A stretch of 64,000 nucleotides of DNA from Ditylenchus dipsaci (taxonomy: Eukaryota > Nematoda > Chromadorea > Rhabditida > Anguinidae), in the NCBI GenBank assembly GCA_004194705.1, contig SADC01000066.1, forward strand, positions 62,001-126,000. Direction: 5' to 3'. Both the position numbers and the translations under genes were made by a program. Numbering within the stretch: position 1 is the first letter of the stretch; every line of letters starts with the position of its first letter. Shown one piece after another: positions 53,663 through 64,000 of this stretch. Under the pieces are notes generated by a model that was not told the origin of the DNA, searched no databases, and saw only the letters and a program-made list of their open reading frames with translations.

Positions 53663-55152
53663 CTAAACAAAAAAAACTATTGGGTTGAGTCATAATTATT
53701 TCGGCATTATTATTAGTTTTTTTGACTTGTTCTAACCACTTCTGAATACATGTCGATATAGTATTTGGACTATCTTTGTCTATCCATCAAAATCCATCGA
53801 AAAGAAGTTGTAACTTATCATTCAACTTAATATTCTTTATGTGTGATGGCCAGTTAGAGTAAGTGGCCGGTAGGGTAGAAAAAAAGCCTGATTGGGTAAG
53901 TAGTTAGGGTAGGCAGGTGGTTGGGTAGGATAGGTAGGTGGCCTGATAGAGTAGGTGTGTGGGAACACCTTCAGTAAACCTCCAGTAGTCATTGCCACAT
54001 ACCTCACCAGTCAGCACGATAACCGACAAATTTGAAAGCAACAGACTGCCCCATTATTGTCCGGCTGAAAATCCTCCTATCTCAGCTCTATTTGTAGATC
54101 GACTGACTATTGGCGATCAATTAATATTCATACGAATCGTGTCTTCGTTGTTCTTTATGATATTTTTTCCATTCGACGCGCAGCTTATCAATGTCATCTT
54201 ATGGCCATGTTGTAGCGCAGTTCAAGAGCTGACAAAACCATTTCACAGAATGACTTTTAAAACATCTGAGTGTTGAGATATTGTCAATTAATACCTTTGA
54301 GATTGGACCCAAAACCCAATTTTTTAGTATCTTTAATTTTGGTCATTTTTGTAAAAAAATCTCAAAAGGCCCCATCTCAATACTCAGTTTTTAAAAGTCA
54401 TTCTGTGAAATGGTTTTTGTAGCTTTCGCACTGCATACACATGCTGATAGGATGTTATTCTAACACTAAATACTCAATTCAACTTTTGACCACTCAAAAT
54501 GCAAAAAACGAGTGGAAAAACGCTATTTCAGAAAAAAAAATTCTTTGACCGAAATTTGACTTTTGCCTTGGGGGACCAAGGTAAATCAATTTATATAGCC
54601 TCCCGGGTAAGGCTAAAGTTATTTCTTAATTTCTATTTAGACCTTGGGCTATAGCACAGAGAAATAGCATAGGTATTATGATTAGCATTTGGTGAAAATA
54701 CACAAAAAGAGTTTCTAAGTTCTTTATTTTGTCTAGCATTTGCGTCTATGCGTTATCATAAACAAAGTTTTGACAAAAAAAATACGGTAAAAAATGATTT
54801 TCCAGTGATTTGTTTGACTGTTTATTTGTTTATCTAAAGCTTTTGTTACTTTAAAAAATTACCTCTAGATCAGTTAAGTATTTTTGGCTAAATTTCTTAG
54901 TCAGAATTTTTTCTTTTTTCGAAACTAAAATGTAGTGTTTACAATGCATAGTTATATTAAAAAACCTACTTTGTTTTTCAGCACTGCTTTAGCAATAATT
55001 TGCGAGGTGAAAAAAAAATTAAAAATAACGATAAATATTTTTAGTCAACATAGCTATGGCTAAAAATATTTGTTAAAAAATATCTATTGACACCTAAATT
55101 TCTCCGCATTATTTTAAAATAATTGTTGGCTGAATGCTATTTTAAAGAGTTC
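53663..55152. other. 5' side of kinase gene; palindrome at 54205-54438
   Basis: The first kinase exon(s) should lie here but none is convincing. 53870-53960 has GTAGGTGGTTGGGTAGG-type short repeats. 54205-54438 is a palindrome (GTAGCGCAGTTCAAGAGCT ... complement near 54430) related to the interior of 59272-59709 and to 49130-49150. 54560 has GGGGGACCAAGG, an F5-like end. Confidence 0.45.
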
Positions 55153-55472
55153 TTTGAAGAAGCATGCCTGTTGCTGATGGAAATATTTTGAAAGAGGGTA
55201 CAAGTGAAATTTAAACGAAAATGAATTACATGCAATTTTTTAAAAGTCAAGATAAGTTGAGTGAAAACTACGCATTCAATAGGAATCGAACCCACGATAT
55301 ATTCGCACACTACGACGCTGCTTTCCCAGTAGGCCATTTGATCAGAAGAATAATTTTTGATTACTTATAATCCGTAGGGTACTCAAAAAAAATTTGAAAA
55401 TACTTTTTTTTTGAATTGACCTGGTACCCGCCTTTCGAAATTTTCCTATCGCCGATAGGCATGCCCCTTCAA
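55153..55472. mobile_element. Foldback element F2 with tRNA-like core, copy 4
   Basis: GAAGAAGCATGCCTGTTGCTG left, complement GATAGGCATGCCCCTTCAAA right. On the minus strand, CGTGGGTTCGATTCCTATTG (B box) at 55295-55276 is preceded by AGTGTGCGAATAT and GGCCTACTGGGAAAGCAGCG (A-box region). 320 bp, the same size as copy 2. Confidence 0.8.
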
Positions 55473-58400
55473 ATCTAACAAAAATTTTAAGGGTACCTTT
55501 TGTTTTGCCCCCCCCCCCTAAATTTTCGAAAAGTGACTCAAATACATGGGAGTATTTTCGTTTAATTTTTTTTCAGGTTTAGGATTAGGCAAGGGTGGCC
55601 AGCGTATGTTAGGACAGACTTAAAGATATTTTTTTCTAGTTTTATGCTCCGAGAAACAGGTCGGAATTCGTTGTAACATAAGCTGGCCTACCCTTGCCTG
55701 AGAATAAGACAAAATGTGCTCAATCACTCAAAAATTATCTCCAAATACTCTTGTTCCGACCAATTGGGCCAGAACAAGGAATTGGTAGAGGGGGAAGGCC
55801 TGAGTGTCCTAGGAGGACTAGATTCGGACCAATAGGGCGAAATGACGCCTAGAAATTCAGCTGAATATTTTATTTAGAAAAATAGACAAATTTTAAAAGC
55901 AATAGATTAGCACAATATAAAAAAGCCGATTTTCGGCACATACAGGTCAAGACACCCCGTAGGGCCATAACCAAAAAATAGCCATCTCAGGCTGTTCGCT
56001 CGCATCTGAGCTAAGATGCGACACTCTAAACAGACCATCTATCTTTAAAAAATTGAAGCAAACTTTTTGTAAAAAAGGGAATTTTTTTATACGAAACTCT
56101 TCAGAACTGGTTTTCGTATCGTATCAAAGGAGAGGGAAAAGCCTATACACAGTCTAAGCTTACCTCAGGTAAAAGTTAAAATCGAGTTTGAAATTTTCAA
56201 TTTCAATGCAAGTTTTTTATCAGCCCGTTCGAAGTATAATCGAAAAGCTCACGTAGGTTATAAATATCAGATTTTCAAGTTTTCCTTCAAAAGTTTTAGT
56301 ACAAATCTGACGAAAGTCTATTAGACTTTACGTCAAAATTCGAGGCAGAAAGTCACACAAAAACTTATTTTTGCATGAAAATGCTGAAGTTTGCATATTC
56401 CCCCACTTACTTTTACAAAAAAATGTATGCCCGCATATACTCTACATAGTTGAAGCAGCTTTTTACAAATTTAAGTGACCAGTGAAAACTAGAAGTCATT
56501 TTGAGTCTAGATCTCATTTTATAGTCAAATTCCGGGAGGTTTTTCACCCGCACAAAAAAATTTCAAACTGAAAATTCACCTTTTAAAACAAGGCTCAAAT
56601 CGAAAACACCCGTCAAAATCATTAAATCTCCCGTCAAAATCATTAAATCTCCCGTCAAATTTTTAAAAATTCTCCTTCTCAGTGTATACTTTTCAAATTT
56701 TCATTTTCTTGCGTGAGCATGTAGCCCTGAATCTCTAGTTTTTGATACGCTATTAACTGGCTTGATACAATTTTGAAAAACGGAAGAAAAATTGAGTTTT
56801 TCAAAACAACATTTTTTTAAATGAATTATTCTACCACTTTTTAAAATTGTATCAAGCTAGTTGATGGCTTATCAGAAACTAGAGATTCAGCACTACATGT
56901 TTATGCAAAAAAAATAATAAATGAAAAGTATACATTTAGAACGAGAAGTTTTAAAAATTTGACGGGAGATTTAATGATTTTGACGGGAGTTTTCAGGTAC
57001 AGCTTTTAAACAATTTAAAAAAATAAAATAAATTCCTCTTTATATCATGTTAAGACACAAAAATCCTGAATGCGAAATGTTCATTTTTTCAACTATAGCT
57101 TTAATAGAGTGCCAGTTTATTCGTCGGGACCGCCCATAGCTTATGGAGAGGATCCTTTTGCCTTTGCTTCGTTCAGAACCGACCGAATATTTCTCAGCTG
57201 CAGCTTATAGAGAGATGTAGCTTATAAAAAAGATTGACTGTAATATTTCTTCTGTTGACAATGAGCTCAAAAGTTTGATACGAACTTTTGGTACACACGG
57301 TACTTTGTAGGCTTAGGCGCTTTTAAGTCTATTATTTGGCTTTTCAAAATTTTGAGAAGAATATATTTCGAGTAAGCGTTTAAAAGCTTATGAATGCACG
57401 AGAAACTAGATTATGCTTCTACTGAAAACGCTTTAAAAATGAATCAGAGTCATTTTTCGACTGTTTTACTATAATCTAGAGATTTGGTTATTCTTCAAAG
57501 TTGAAGAAGCGGTAAATTACCAGAAAGGGGTATGTGGATACGTGGATACCCCCAAAATATTGGATGTGAACATTTTTGAATACTGGAGTCTACCGCTTAT
57601 AGAAACCGGTAGGCATGCATTTTTCATGCATGCTCCTGTAAATTTTTTGCCGTATTTCAAGGGTTAAAAAGTTTGTTATAGCTCACAGCTGATATTATTT
57701 GCACAAAAACCTCGCATATAGCGTACCCTTAATCATTTTAGTGAGCTTTTAAGTGTTCATTGTCGTTTTCTAGAATAACATTGAAACAGTACCACCCCAC
57801 AGAACCGACCCTAGGGTGGTGCTGTATCCAGGCGGCTTAATGTCTTAATTTTAGTCAAAGCTGACCTTATCGGTCCATTTTCGGGTGGGGTTATATCGAG
57901 GAAGATGGTATATCGGGGTGATGTTGTATTCAATTTCGACTGAATAAACAAAAAAAATTCCTATGTTTTTATAAACTTATGTTCAAAATCTTTTCGGTTC
58001 TTATCGGTTATCCGCACCCCACTTACTTTTTCCACAAAATAGTCAAGTTACATCATAGAAAATAGAAAATAGGTGGGGTGCGGATAACCGATAAGAACCA
58101 TCTTTTCTTAAAACATTGAAACATAAAGCTCATTCTGAAATATTCAAAATTAAAATATTCTATGTTAATAACATAGAAATTTCACAAAAATGACTGAAAC
58201 TATGAAATAAAAAGCTATGTGCTACCACTAAAATGCAGTCTAAAAACTGGCTATTTATGTAGAAGGGGCATAGGTAGAGCTGCATTGAAAAAAAAGAGAA
58301 GAACCAATCACCACTTCAGACAATATTATATGGGCATAGAAGCCATGCTCTGATTTTAAAGACCAAACTAACATAAAAAAGCTCTTGGGGTCACAAGATA

Positions 58401-58678
58401 GCTAAAACACGTAGTTGAAAAAAGAAAATTTTCAATTAAAGAGGCACGAGAGAAGTCACTAGAAATGACGTCATGCGTTTGAAAGACTTCTTCTGAAATA
58501 TTGAAGAAAATATTGTTACCTCAATTTTAGCCCAATTTTCTTTTGGGATCATCGTGTTCCCAACTATTACTGAACAACTTTAATTTTGGTCGACGTATTT
58601 ATTCATCGAGATATTTTGAATTGACGCTCTTCATAATAATAAAAATTCCTGTTTAACTTTTTTAGAGGGGATAAAACC
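55473..58678. other. No gene; several palindromes
   Basis: 55560-55690 is an F5 copy (AGGCAAGGGTGGCCAGCGTA and complement). 56575-57000 is a large palindrome (CCCGTCAAAATCATTAAATC and complement; inner GAATCTCTAGTTT). 57230-57242 is a lone pogo-like right end. 57785-57940 has ACCCCAC/GTGGGGT arms typical of pogo-like elements. 57987-58112 is a tight hairpin (GGTTCTTATCGGTTATCCGC and complement). No coding seen. Confidence 0.5.
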
Positions 58679-58950
58679 TAGGGTTGTGAAACGGAAAGTT
58701 ATCCAGAAAACTTTCCGGAAAGTTTTCCGAAAACTTTCCGGACAGAAAAAACGCGGAAAGTTTCCATGGAAAGAAATTAGAATTGACTAGTAGCTGTAAA
58801 GTTATACAAAAAAATTGTACAGTTTCGTATATAATGTGTGTGATCACTTGCTAATTTTTGTCCATTTCTGTCCAAATTTGTCCATTTCTGTCCAGAAACT
58901 TTCCGGAAAACTTTCCGATTCTTTTCTGCCCGGACAGTTTCACAACCCTA
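58679..58950. mobile_element. hAT-type MITE, near-8-bp duplication ATAAA(A)CC
   Basis: TAGGGTTGTGAAAC left and GTTTCACAACCCTA right, perfect 14-bp inverted ends. Flanks ATAAAACC (58671-58678) and ATAAACC (58951-58957) match except for one A in a run. The interior is packed with AACTTTCCGGAAAGTTTTCC motifs and TGTCCATTTC copies. Confidence 0.85.
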
Positions 58951-59019
58951 ATAAACCGAATAGCACCTAGCTTTCGTTTAAAAAAAGGAGGCCCTATCCG
59001 AGAGGAAGACAGTTTTTCT

Positions 59020-59178
59020 GCCTTGTTCCCCCCTGTTGTTTTTTGTCATTTTTTAAGCTATAGGCTCGGGCAGGGTAGGTACTCAAAAATATCTTAGCTT
59101 CATGTTCGAATCCATCCTAACATACGCTGGCCTAGCTTCCTTAGCCTACAATTTCAAAAAAATTAACAGGGGGACTGA
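59020..59178. mobile_element. Palindromic element F5, short copy
   Basis: CTTGTTCCCCCCTGTTGTTT left and TTAACAGGGGGACTGAGGC right. GGCAGGGTAGG and CCATCCTAACATACGCTGG lie inside. Directly followed by another copy. Confidence 0.75.
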
Positions 59179-59189
59179 GGCAAAAAAAT

Positions 59190-59790
59190 GATCAGGCTTA
59201 GGTAAGGTAGGCAGCGTGTGTAAGGACATGAATCTAATATATGACCCTAAGATATGTTTGAGTCTGTCCTACCGGGTGTCCCAAAAATACCCGACGGATT
59301 TTTAAACGGATTTTTTAAGATGTTTCTTGCATCCAAAATTATTTCAATGATATAATTTTGTAGCTTTTTCCGTACTCTTTTGAATGGTATGTAAAGTTTC
59401 ATTAGAATATTTAGAAAAGCCATTATTTGGCTACAAACCCCTTTAGGATGTTGATAGGCATTTTTATCGCTTTAACTGATCAAATTTAAATTGGAAGTTC
59501 AAGGTTACAGCAAAATAAGAGCACTATGTTGTAGCGCAGTTCAAGAGCTACAAAACCCACTTTCCAGAGAAGCTTTTAAAAACATGGGTGTTGAGATATG
59601 GCTTTTTTTGAAAAAACAATTTCTTGAAAGAGTGATTAAAATTCAGAAAAATTTGGAGAAAATTTGATTTTAGTCATTTTTTAAGAAATTGATTTTTTGG
59701 GACACCCGGCAACACACTCTGACTACCTTGCCTAAGCCTGAAGCATAAAATTTCACACAAAATCAACAGGGTGGACCAAGGCAAAAAAAG
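59190..59790. mobile_element. Palindromic element F5 interrupted by a mariner-like MITE
   Basis: GGCTTAGGTAAGGTAGGCAG left; CTACCTTGCCTAAGCCTGAA and CAACAGGGTGGACCAAGGC right. The centre is split at a TA by the element at 59272-59709. Confidence 0.75.
59272..59709. mobile_element. mariner-like MITE (CCGGGTGTCCCAAAAA termini) nested in F5
   Basis: Perfect tips CCGGGTGTCCCAAAAA and TTTTTTGGGACACCCGG. Left flank TA (59270-59271), right flank CA, consistent with a mutated TA duplication when compared with intact F5 copies. Interior includes GTTGTAGCGCAGTTCAAGAG. Non-coding. Confidence 0.8.
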
Positions 59791-60346
59791 CTTAAGTTTG
59801 AAAAATTCCGCTTTTGACAAGTTTATAACCATACTTGCACACAGCGCCGGCGCACTGCCAGGTGAAATTGACCGATTTGGAGCGGCGGCGAAATTTTTTA
59901 GATGCCGGCAATGCAGCCGGCATCTGGCGGTGGCGCTTTTTTTTCGAAGAGCGTGCAAGTATGCCCAAACCATTGCAACCACTGAGAACACACATCTTAT
60001 GTCGTTTTCTGAAAGAATATAGTTCTACTTTAAAGTCTACTTTTAGCTTTAGGCTTAGGCTTAGTAGTGACAATTCTCGTTGCCTTGATTGCCAAAAAAT
60101 TGCCTATGATTCTAAGTTACGGTATTTTTCAATTGAAAATTTTCAAGCGCTCCAGTTTTTTTGCATCTTTTGAAACAGCAACTAATGTTTACCAAAAAAA
60201 ATACTATCTTTTTAATTTTCGTGAAAACTGTTTACTAGCCAAAGTTATGTAAGACACGGAGTATCGATTTTGATGGCTCGGTTATCTTATTTTCAAAATT
60301 TCGCTTTTCTTAAAAAATATTTTTTAAAATCAATATTTCTCTTAGC
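59712..60346. other. No gene; GC-rich hairpin at 59834-59960
   Basis: ACTTGCACACAGCGCCGGCG folds with GGCGCTTTTTTTCGAAGAGC/GTGCAAGT, and GATGCCGGC with GCCGGCATC in the centre. Otherwise nothing. Confidence 0.55.
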
Positions 60347-60550
60347 ATCTATCAGTCTATCGCGAATAGGCACTCTTTTCGGCCAATTTTTATATACATC
60401 TACTACTCAGTTTTGGTTCGAATTAAAGAAGAAAGACAGCAAATTTTAGTGGGAGAGGTATGTCACGATCGCTGCGTCTATTCAAGCAAAATCAAGATAA
60501 ATGTTATTCAAAAAGATGCAAAAGAAGTTTGGGATAAACAAAGATAGTAA
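60347..60550 (+). CDS. Possible 3' exon of an unidentified gene
   Basis: After a TCTCTTAG acceptor the frame is open to a stop at about 60548: IYQSIANRHSFRPIFIYIYY then SVLVRIKEERQQILVGEVCH, DRCVYSSKIKINVIQKDAKE, VWDKQR. Composition is protein-like (charged, balanced), unlike the random AT-rich frames around it. No family recognised and no upstream exon identified. Confidence 0.35.
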
Positions 60551-60889
60551 GTTGGGGTCGAAGTGGCATGGCGAGATCTGAGGATAAAAAATTGCGGATA
60601 CAACTATTGCAGACTCATTTTTGCGGAATAAACATTTACGGACTTACATTTGCAACAAGACTTAGATCTCATAAGTGTTTATGTTCAAATGCTGACTTTC
60701 CAAGAGGGATCTTGCTTACTTTTATGTGTTTTTGAAGAGGAGCTACAGGGCTACAAAATAGTCTTTACAGAATTCACAAAACTTTTTAAAATAACCGAAC
60801 AGCTGTTTTGAGCCAAATGATGACTACTCTTCAATATTCCAACTAAAGGCGGGAGGTTGTAAAAACCATTAGGTTTAAAAAGTGGCCTA
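60551..60889. other. No recognised feature
   Basis: AT-rich, no repeat or exon could be supported. Confidence 0.4.
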
Positions 60890-61030
60890 AATTTCGCGTA
60901 AGCGTTTGCATTTTTTGACCCAAAATGGTGTTGCAGGTTCGATCCCTCGTGGTGACATGATATTTATTTTGGCTTGTTTAACCAGTTCTAGAGGTAATTT
61001 GGGTCGCTGATTCCGAATCTGGTGTCAAAA
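60890..61030 (+). repeat. tRNA-derived SINE-like repeat, single (half) copy
   Basis: CGCGTAAGCGTTTGCATTTT, then TTGCAGGTTCGATCCCTCG (consensus B box) and the shared tail AATTTGGGTCGCTGATTCCG. Same family as the dimer at 24907-25200. Confidence 0.7.
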
Positions 61031-61212
61031 AGAATTACAGGGATTTTTCATAAGCTGGTGAATTAATTTTGGCCGCAACTTTTTTTCTATCTTTTTTTTA
61101 TTCGAAACATCTGTCATTAGCAGAGAGAATGACACCAAACTTGCCGATAACACTTTATCAAAAAGACCATTGAATTGAACAAAACAAACAAACAACAATT
61201 TCAACAAATTTC

Positions 61213-61470
61213 AAAGGGTTTCAATCCCGGTATTTCTGGTACTTCTTCCGTTGACAGCTAGGCAGTACTCTAATCGGCGTTCGTAGGCGTTAATGGCTCT
61301 GTCAATCATGTCTGTGGCAGTTCTGTGAAGGCTTGTTCAATTCTTGTCTGAAGCACGGCCATGTTTGCGATTGGAGTCGTGAAGATGCGGCTCTTGATCC
61401 ACCCCAGAGAAAGAAGTCACGAGGCGCCAGGCGATTGGAGCAGGAGCAGCAGGTGCTAATGACAGATTCA
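61213..61470 (-). pseudogene. Tc1/mariner-superfamily transposase C-terminal fragment
   Basis: Minus-strand frames read LAPRDFFLWGG, IKSRIFTTPIANMAVLQTRI, EQAFTELPQ and MIDRAINAYERRLEYCLAVN followed by GRSTRNTGIETL and a stop at about 61213. The (P)xDFFLWGY(L)K ... A..RL..C....G pattern is the C-terminal end of a widespread transposase type. Two frameshifts; terminal repeats not seen. Confidence 0.7.
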
Positions 61471-62131
61471 TCTTCTAAATAAAAAAAGATCTCGTCAAAA
61501 GGCGGAATTTAAAAGAAGTTACGGCCAAAATTCATTTACCAGGTTATAAAAAATCACCTGTATAACAAAAAAAATTCTCTCTACATTTAGCTATGTTTTT
61601 TGCACTTTTTCATTTTATAATCTTAAAGATTTTAATTTCTCTAGTTGATTTAATTTGAAGATGATATTCGGTTCAGTAGGGTAGTGAATACCATACGCTC
61701 GATACAACGGCACTTTCAGCTTATCCTCTATCCAAAATCATGAAATATACTGAATATTGATTCGTATGGCTGTGGTAACCTAGTAGCCTTGCACAGTCAT
61801 CTTTCGCTTTCTTGAAAATATATAAAATCGATATTTATCTCATAGCGTCTATCAGTGTTGAAGCATACGTGAGCTCTATATGTGTTGGTGGTGCCCCTTT
61901 CGAAAATATGCTTCTACCCCGCTTTCGGTTTTTTTCAATTTTTTTCAACTTTTTCTTACGTCAAGCAATTTAAACATCATCACAGATTTATGTTTAAATT
62001 TGGAATTTTCGGGGGTCTCGGGGGATAGAGCTCAGTATGTTAGGACGGAGAAAGAAAAATGTTTTTACTTTTACCTGGACCTGAGATATGCTTAGTCTGT
62101 CTCAACATACTCTATCTCCCAGGTTTTTTAC
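61471..62131. other. No gene; F5 core at 61990-62120
   Basis: Contains CAGTATGTTAGGACGGAG and the complement CTGTCTCAACATACTC around TTTACCTGGACC, the inner part of F5. 61820-61860 resembles 60320-60360. Nothing else. Confidence 0.4.
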
Positions 62132-62470
62132 AGAAGTGGTGCACCGACAAGAGACTATTTTACAACTTAAAGTTGTCTCAGCTACCTCCTTCAACGAGAA
62201 ATGTCAGGACCAATTTGCCAGGCTATTTTTCCTATAAAAGCTCGGCTTCTAACTTACATCAAGGAACCAGAAACTTTGACTTCACTAGACAAGAAAAAGA
62301 CAAAGAAAAGAAGGAGCTCAGTGAACTAAAAGGAAAATGACTCCATTCAAAGATTCAACGCACAGTCATTTGCTCATCAGGTACGACGACAAGGGAACTT
62401 CTATCATTAACAGCCAGGCTACAGCTATAAGATTTCTGACACCACACACAAACAAACACAGATTCACCAG
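62132..62470 (+). CDS. Possible exon(s) of an unidentified gene
   Basis: After TTTTTTACAG the best frame reads EVVHRQETILQLKVVSATSF then NEKCQDQFARLFF; with one base added near 62232 it continues IKARLLTYIKEPETLTSLDK and KKTKKRRSSVN to a stop. A competing frame (KWCTDKRLFYNLKLSQLPPS ... ELSELKGK, stop at 62340) is also open. 62338-62470 is open from an ATG (MTPFKDSTHSHLLIRYDDKG) up to a GTAGGA donor. Protein-like but unrecognised; which frame is real cannot be decided. Confidence 0.3.
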
Positions 62471-63029
62471 GGTAGGAATAATATATACAAATCATATAAT
62501 TTGAAAATTTCTGAAAAGTTTTGAGGGTATTTTTTTGGAAAAAATACCATTGCGGTGAAAAATCAAAAAATGCTGAAAAGGTATATTTTCTTGTTATAAA
62601 AATTCATTGTGTTCGATAACTGAGAAATTTTTCTCTTGAATAATGTAGACTATAATCAATAACTGTACGGTGCTAACTGCAGTATTTGTTGTATGGCATA
62701 CTAGAAAATTTTACGATGTACGGTTACCCAATATATTATATATTATCTAAAACTCCCCGTTATCAAAATACAATTATGGATGTTGCGAAGACCGACTCTG
62801 GGTGGACCCGCTCATTTTTTTAAATCTTTTTGATTGAAATTGATGTTCAATATGAAGGCTCATTTTTTGAAATTCTAATACTGACCATATATCCATAAGG
62901 CGTATCAAAGTTGTTAGATAAGTTATTGACTGAATCAGATAGTTTAGATAATCTGTAATTTACAATTGATTCATTTTTTTCGAAATATATTGCACAATAT
63001 AATAGATAAATGCTATTCATCTCATGTGT
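62471..63029. other. No recognised feature
   Basis: AT-rich spacer before the tRNA gene. No repeat identified. Confidence 0.4.
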
Positions 63030-63137
63030 GCTTGGATGGCCGAGCGGTCTAAGGCGCCGCACTCAAGGTAACAACCTTCCACAATATGTGCAATGCGGTG
63101 GGGTAACCCCGCGTGAGTTCGAATCTCACTTCAAGCA
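63030..63137 (+). tRNA. tRNA-Leu (anticodon CAA) with intron
   Basis: GCTTGGA acceptor strand pairs with TTCAAGC before the discriminator A. A box TGGCCGAGCGGTCT, anticodon stem CCGCA/TGCGG, loop CT-CAA-G with anticodon at 63064-63066, long class II variable arm (GGGGTAACCCC) and B box GAGTTCGAATCTC. A 25-nt intron (63068-63092) lies just 3' of the base after the anticodon, the normal place; tRNA-Leu(CAA) genes of animals usually have one. Appears functional. Confidence 0.95.
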
Positions 63138-63731
63138 ATACCTTTTTTCGTCTGATATATTTACTATTTTTATAAATTTCAGGTTCGAGCTAATCTTAAT
63201 TTTAATTATTTTTTGTTTTCATATTATTAATTAGAGTGAAAAATGTTTAAAAATTAGACAGTTAGAGGTTTGAATAGAGGAACTTAGTTTAAAAAGTTAC
63301 TTCATCTAGGCACCAAAATTTTCATGTTTTCGAAATCTAAAGTACAGTATATGTCATAGCCGGAAATCTTCACAAGTCATGTTTTTTCAGCGTTTTAGCA
63401 CCTTAAACATACAAAAACACGTTTCCGGCCCCGGATGGCCATTTTTTGAAAAAATTTTTTTTGATTAAAATGACCAAAACCATGATACCCTATACCCCAC
63501 CCAAATTTCATTTCAAGTGTTTTCAAACACCCTATATCAACCTAAAATCATCTCAGGAGTTCAAAAAGACATTATTTTTGAATTCTGGTCAATAAAAAAT
63601 TGAGTTTTAGGGTCACCTAAAAGTACCCTTTTGAGCAATTTTAAGGGAATTAGGGCTGTACTGGGGTGAAAAGGGACCAAAAAGGGGCCATTTTTGTACA
63701 AAAGAAAGATGTTAAACATAGTTTTGTTGAC
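63138..63731. other. No gene between tRNA-Leu and repeat F4
   Basis: Beyond the terminator the sequence is AT-rich. 63580-63690 (GGTCACCTAAAAGTACCCTT ... GGGGTGAAAAGGGACC) resembles 45290-45370 on the opposite strand, so it is probably another repeat. Confidence 0.4.
63143..63148 (+). terminator. RNA polymerase III terminator (T6) of tRNA-Leu
   Basis: TTTTTT run six bases after the tRNA 3' end, the usual Pol III stop signal. Confidence 0.85.
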
Positions 63732-64000
63732 TGGGGCCTACCGCATAAGAAACTCTGGTATGCATACATTTTTTATGCATCCAGAGTCACTTTCGAGTGA
63801 TTTGCGTCTAAGGTATGTGGGTGTGCGCGTCTCAACCCCAAGCAACCAAGCCCCTGCGCCCTTGAAGGGGGCGCAGGGGGCTTGAGAGTAAGAGGTGCCC
63901 GCACTCACTTACCTTAGACATGATTCCGAGCAAGACTCATTATCAAAAATGCATTTAGATGCTCTTTTTGCCCAGCTCCAGCGGTACGTGACAATTTCCT
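63732..64000 (+). repeat. Repeat F4 with GC-rich hairpin, copy 4 (runs to window edge)
   Basis: TGGGGCCTACCGCATAAGAA to CCCAGCTCCAGC. It preserves the uninterrupted AAGGTATGTGGG site and the GC-rich centre AAGCCCCTGCGCCC ... GGGGGCGCAGGGGGCTT. Confidence 0.8.

Overview
This is metazoan nuclear DNA, AT-rich by eye, from an invertebrate. Genes are split by introns of about 50 bp up to 4.6 kb, with acceptors of the TTTCAG or TTTTTAG type. There is an intron-bearing tRNA-Leu(CAA), and the recognisable proteins are animal ones. A nematode fits best (short introns, style of secreted trypsin-like proteases, a BIRC6-type gene that appears short), but the sequence alone does not fix the taxon.

Layout of genes. 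0.3-3.7 kb (+): two-exon secreted S1 protease, copy A. 8.75-13.2 kb (+): failed-axon-connections (FAX/CDR) glutathione-transferase-like gene. 14.8-20.1 kb (+): six-exon gene for a small secreted protein of unknown family. 22.0-28.2 kb (-): protease copy B, an inverted paralogue of copy A. 32.7-45.7 kb (+): C-terminal region of a BIRC6/BRUCE-like ubiquitin-conjugating enzyme. 50.0-53.7 kb (-): AGC-family serine/threonine kinase. 60.3-62.5 kb (+): unassigned exon-like segments. 63.0 kb (+): tRNA-Leu. The genes are unrelated housekeeping or secreted functions; nothing suggests they act in one pathway.

Most of the rest is DNA-transposon debris, largely inside introns. Ends and target duplications could be read for hAT elements (five, with 8-bp duplications, one carrying an intron-containing BED/hAT transposase gene), a piggyBac derivative (TTAA), a PIF/Harbinger derivative, pogo/Tigger-like elements with two terminal-repeat types (TA), mariner-like elements (TA) and several palindromic families. 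Three palindromic or dimeric families carry tRNA-like (A box / B box) segments. Insertions are nested up to three deep.

A recurring oddity is that single-base losses, often in homopolymer runs, break the frame of otherwise conserved exons: both proteases, FAX, BIRC6-like and kinase. The likeliest reading is residual indel error in a long-read assembly rather than five independent pseudogenes. Coding calls below are therefore gene spans with exon coordinates, not clean ORFs.
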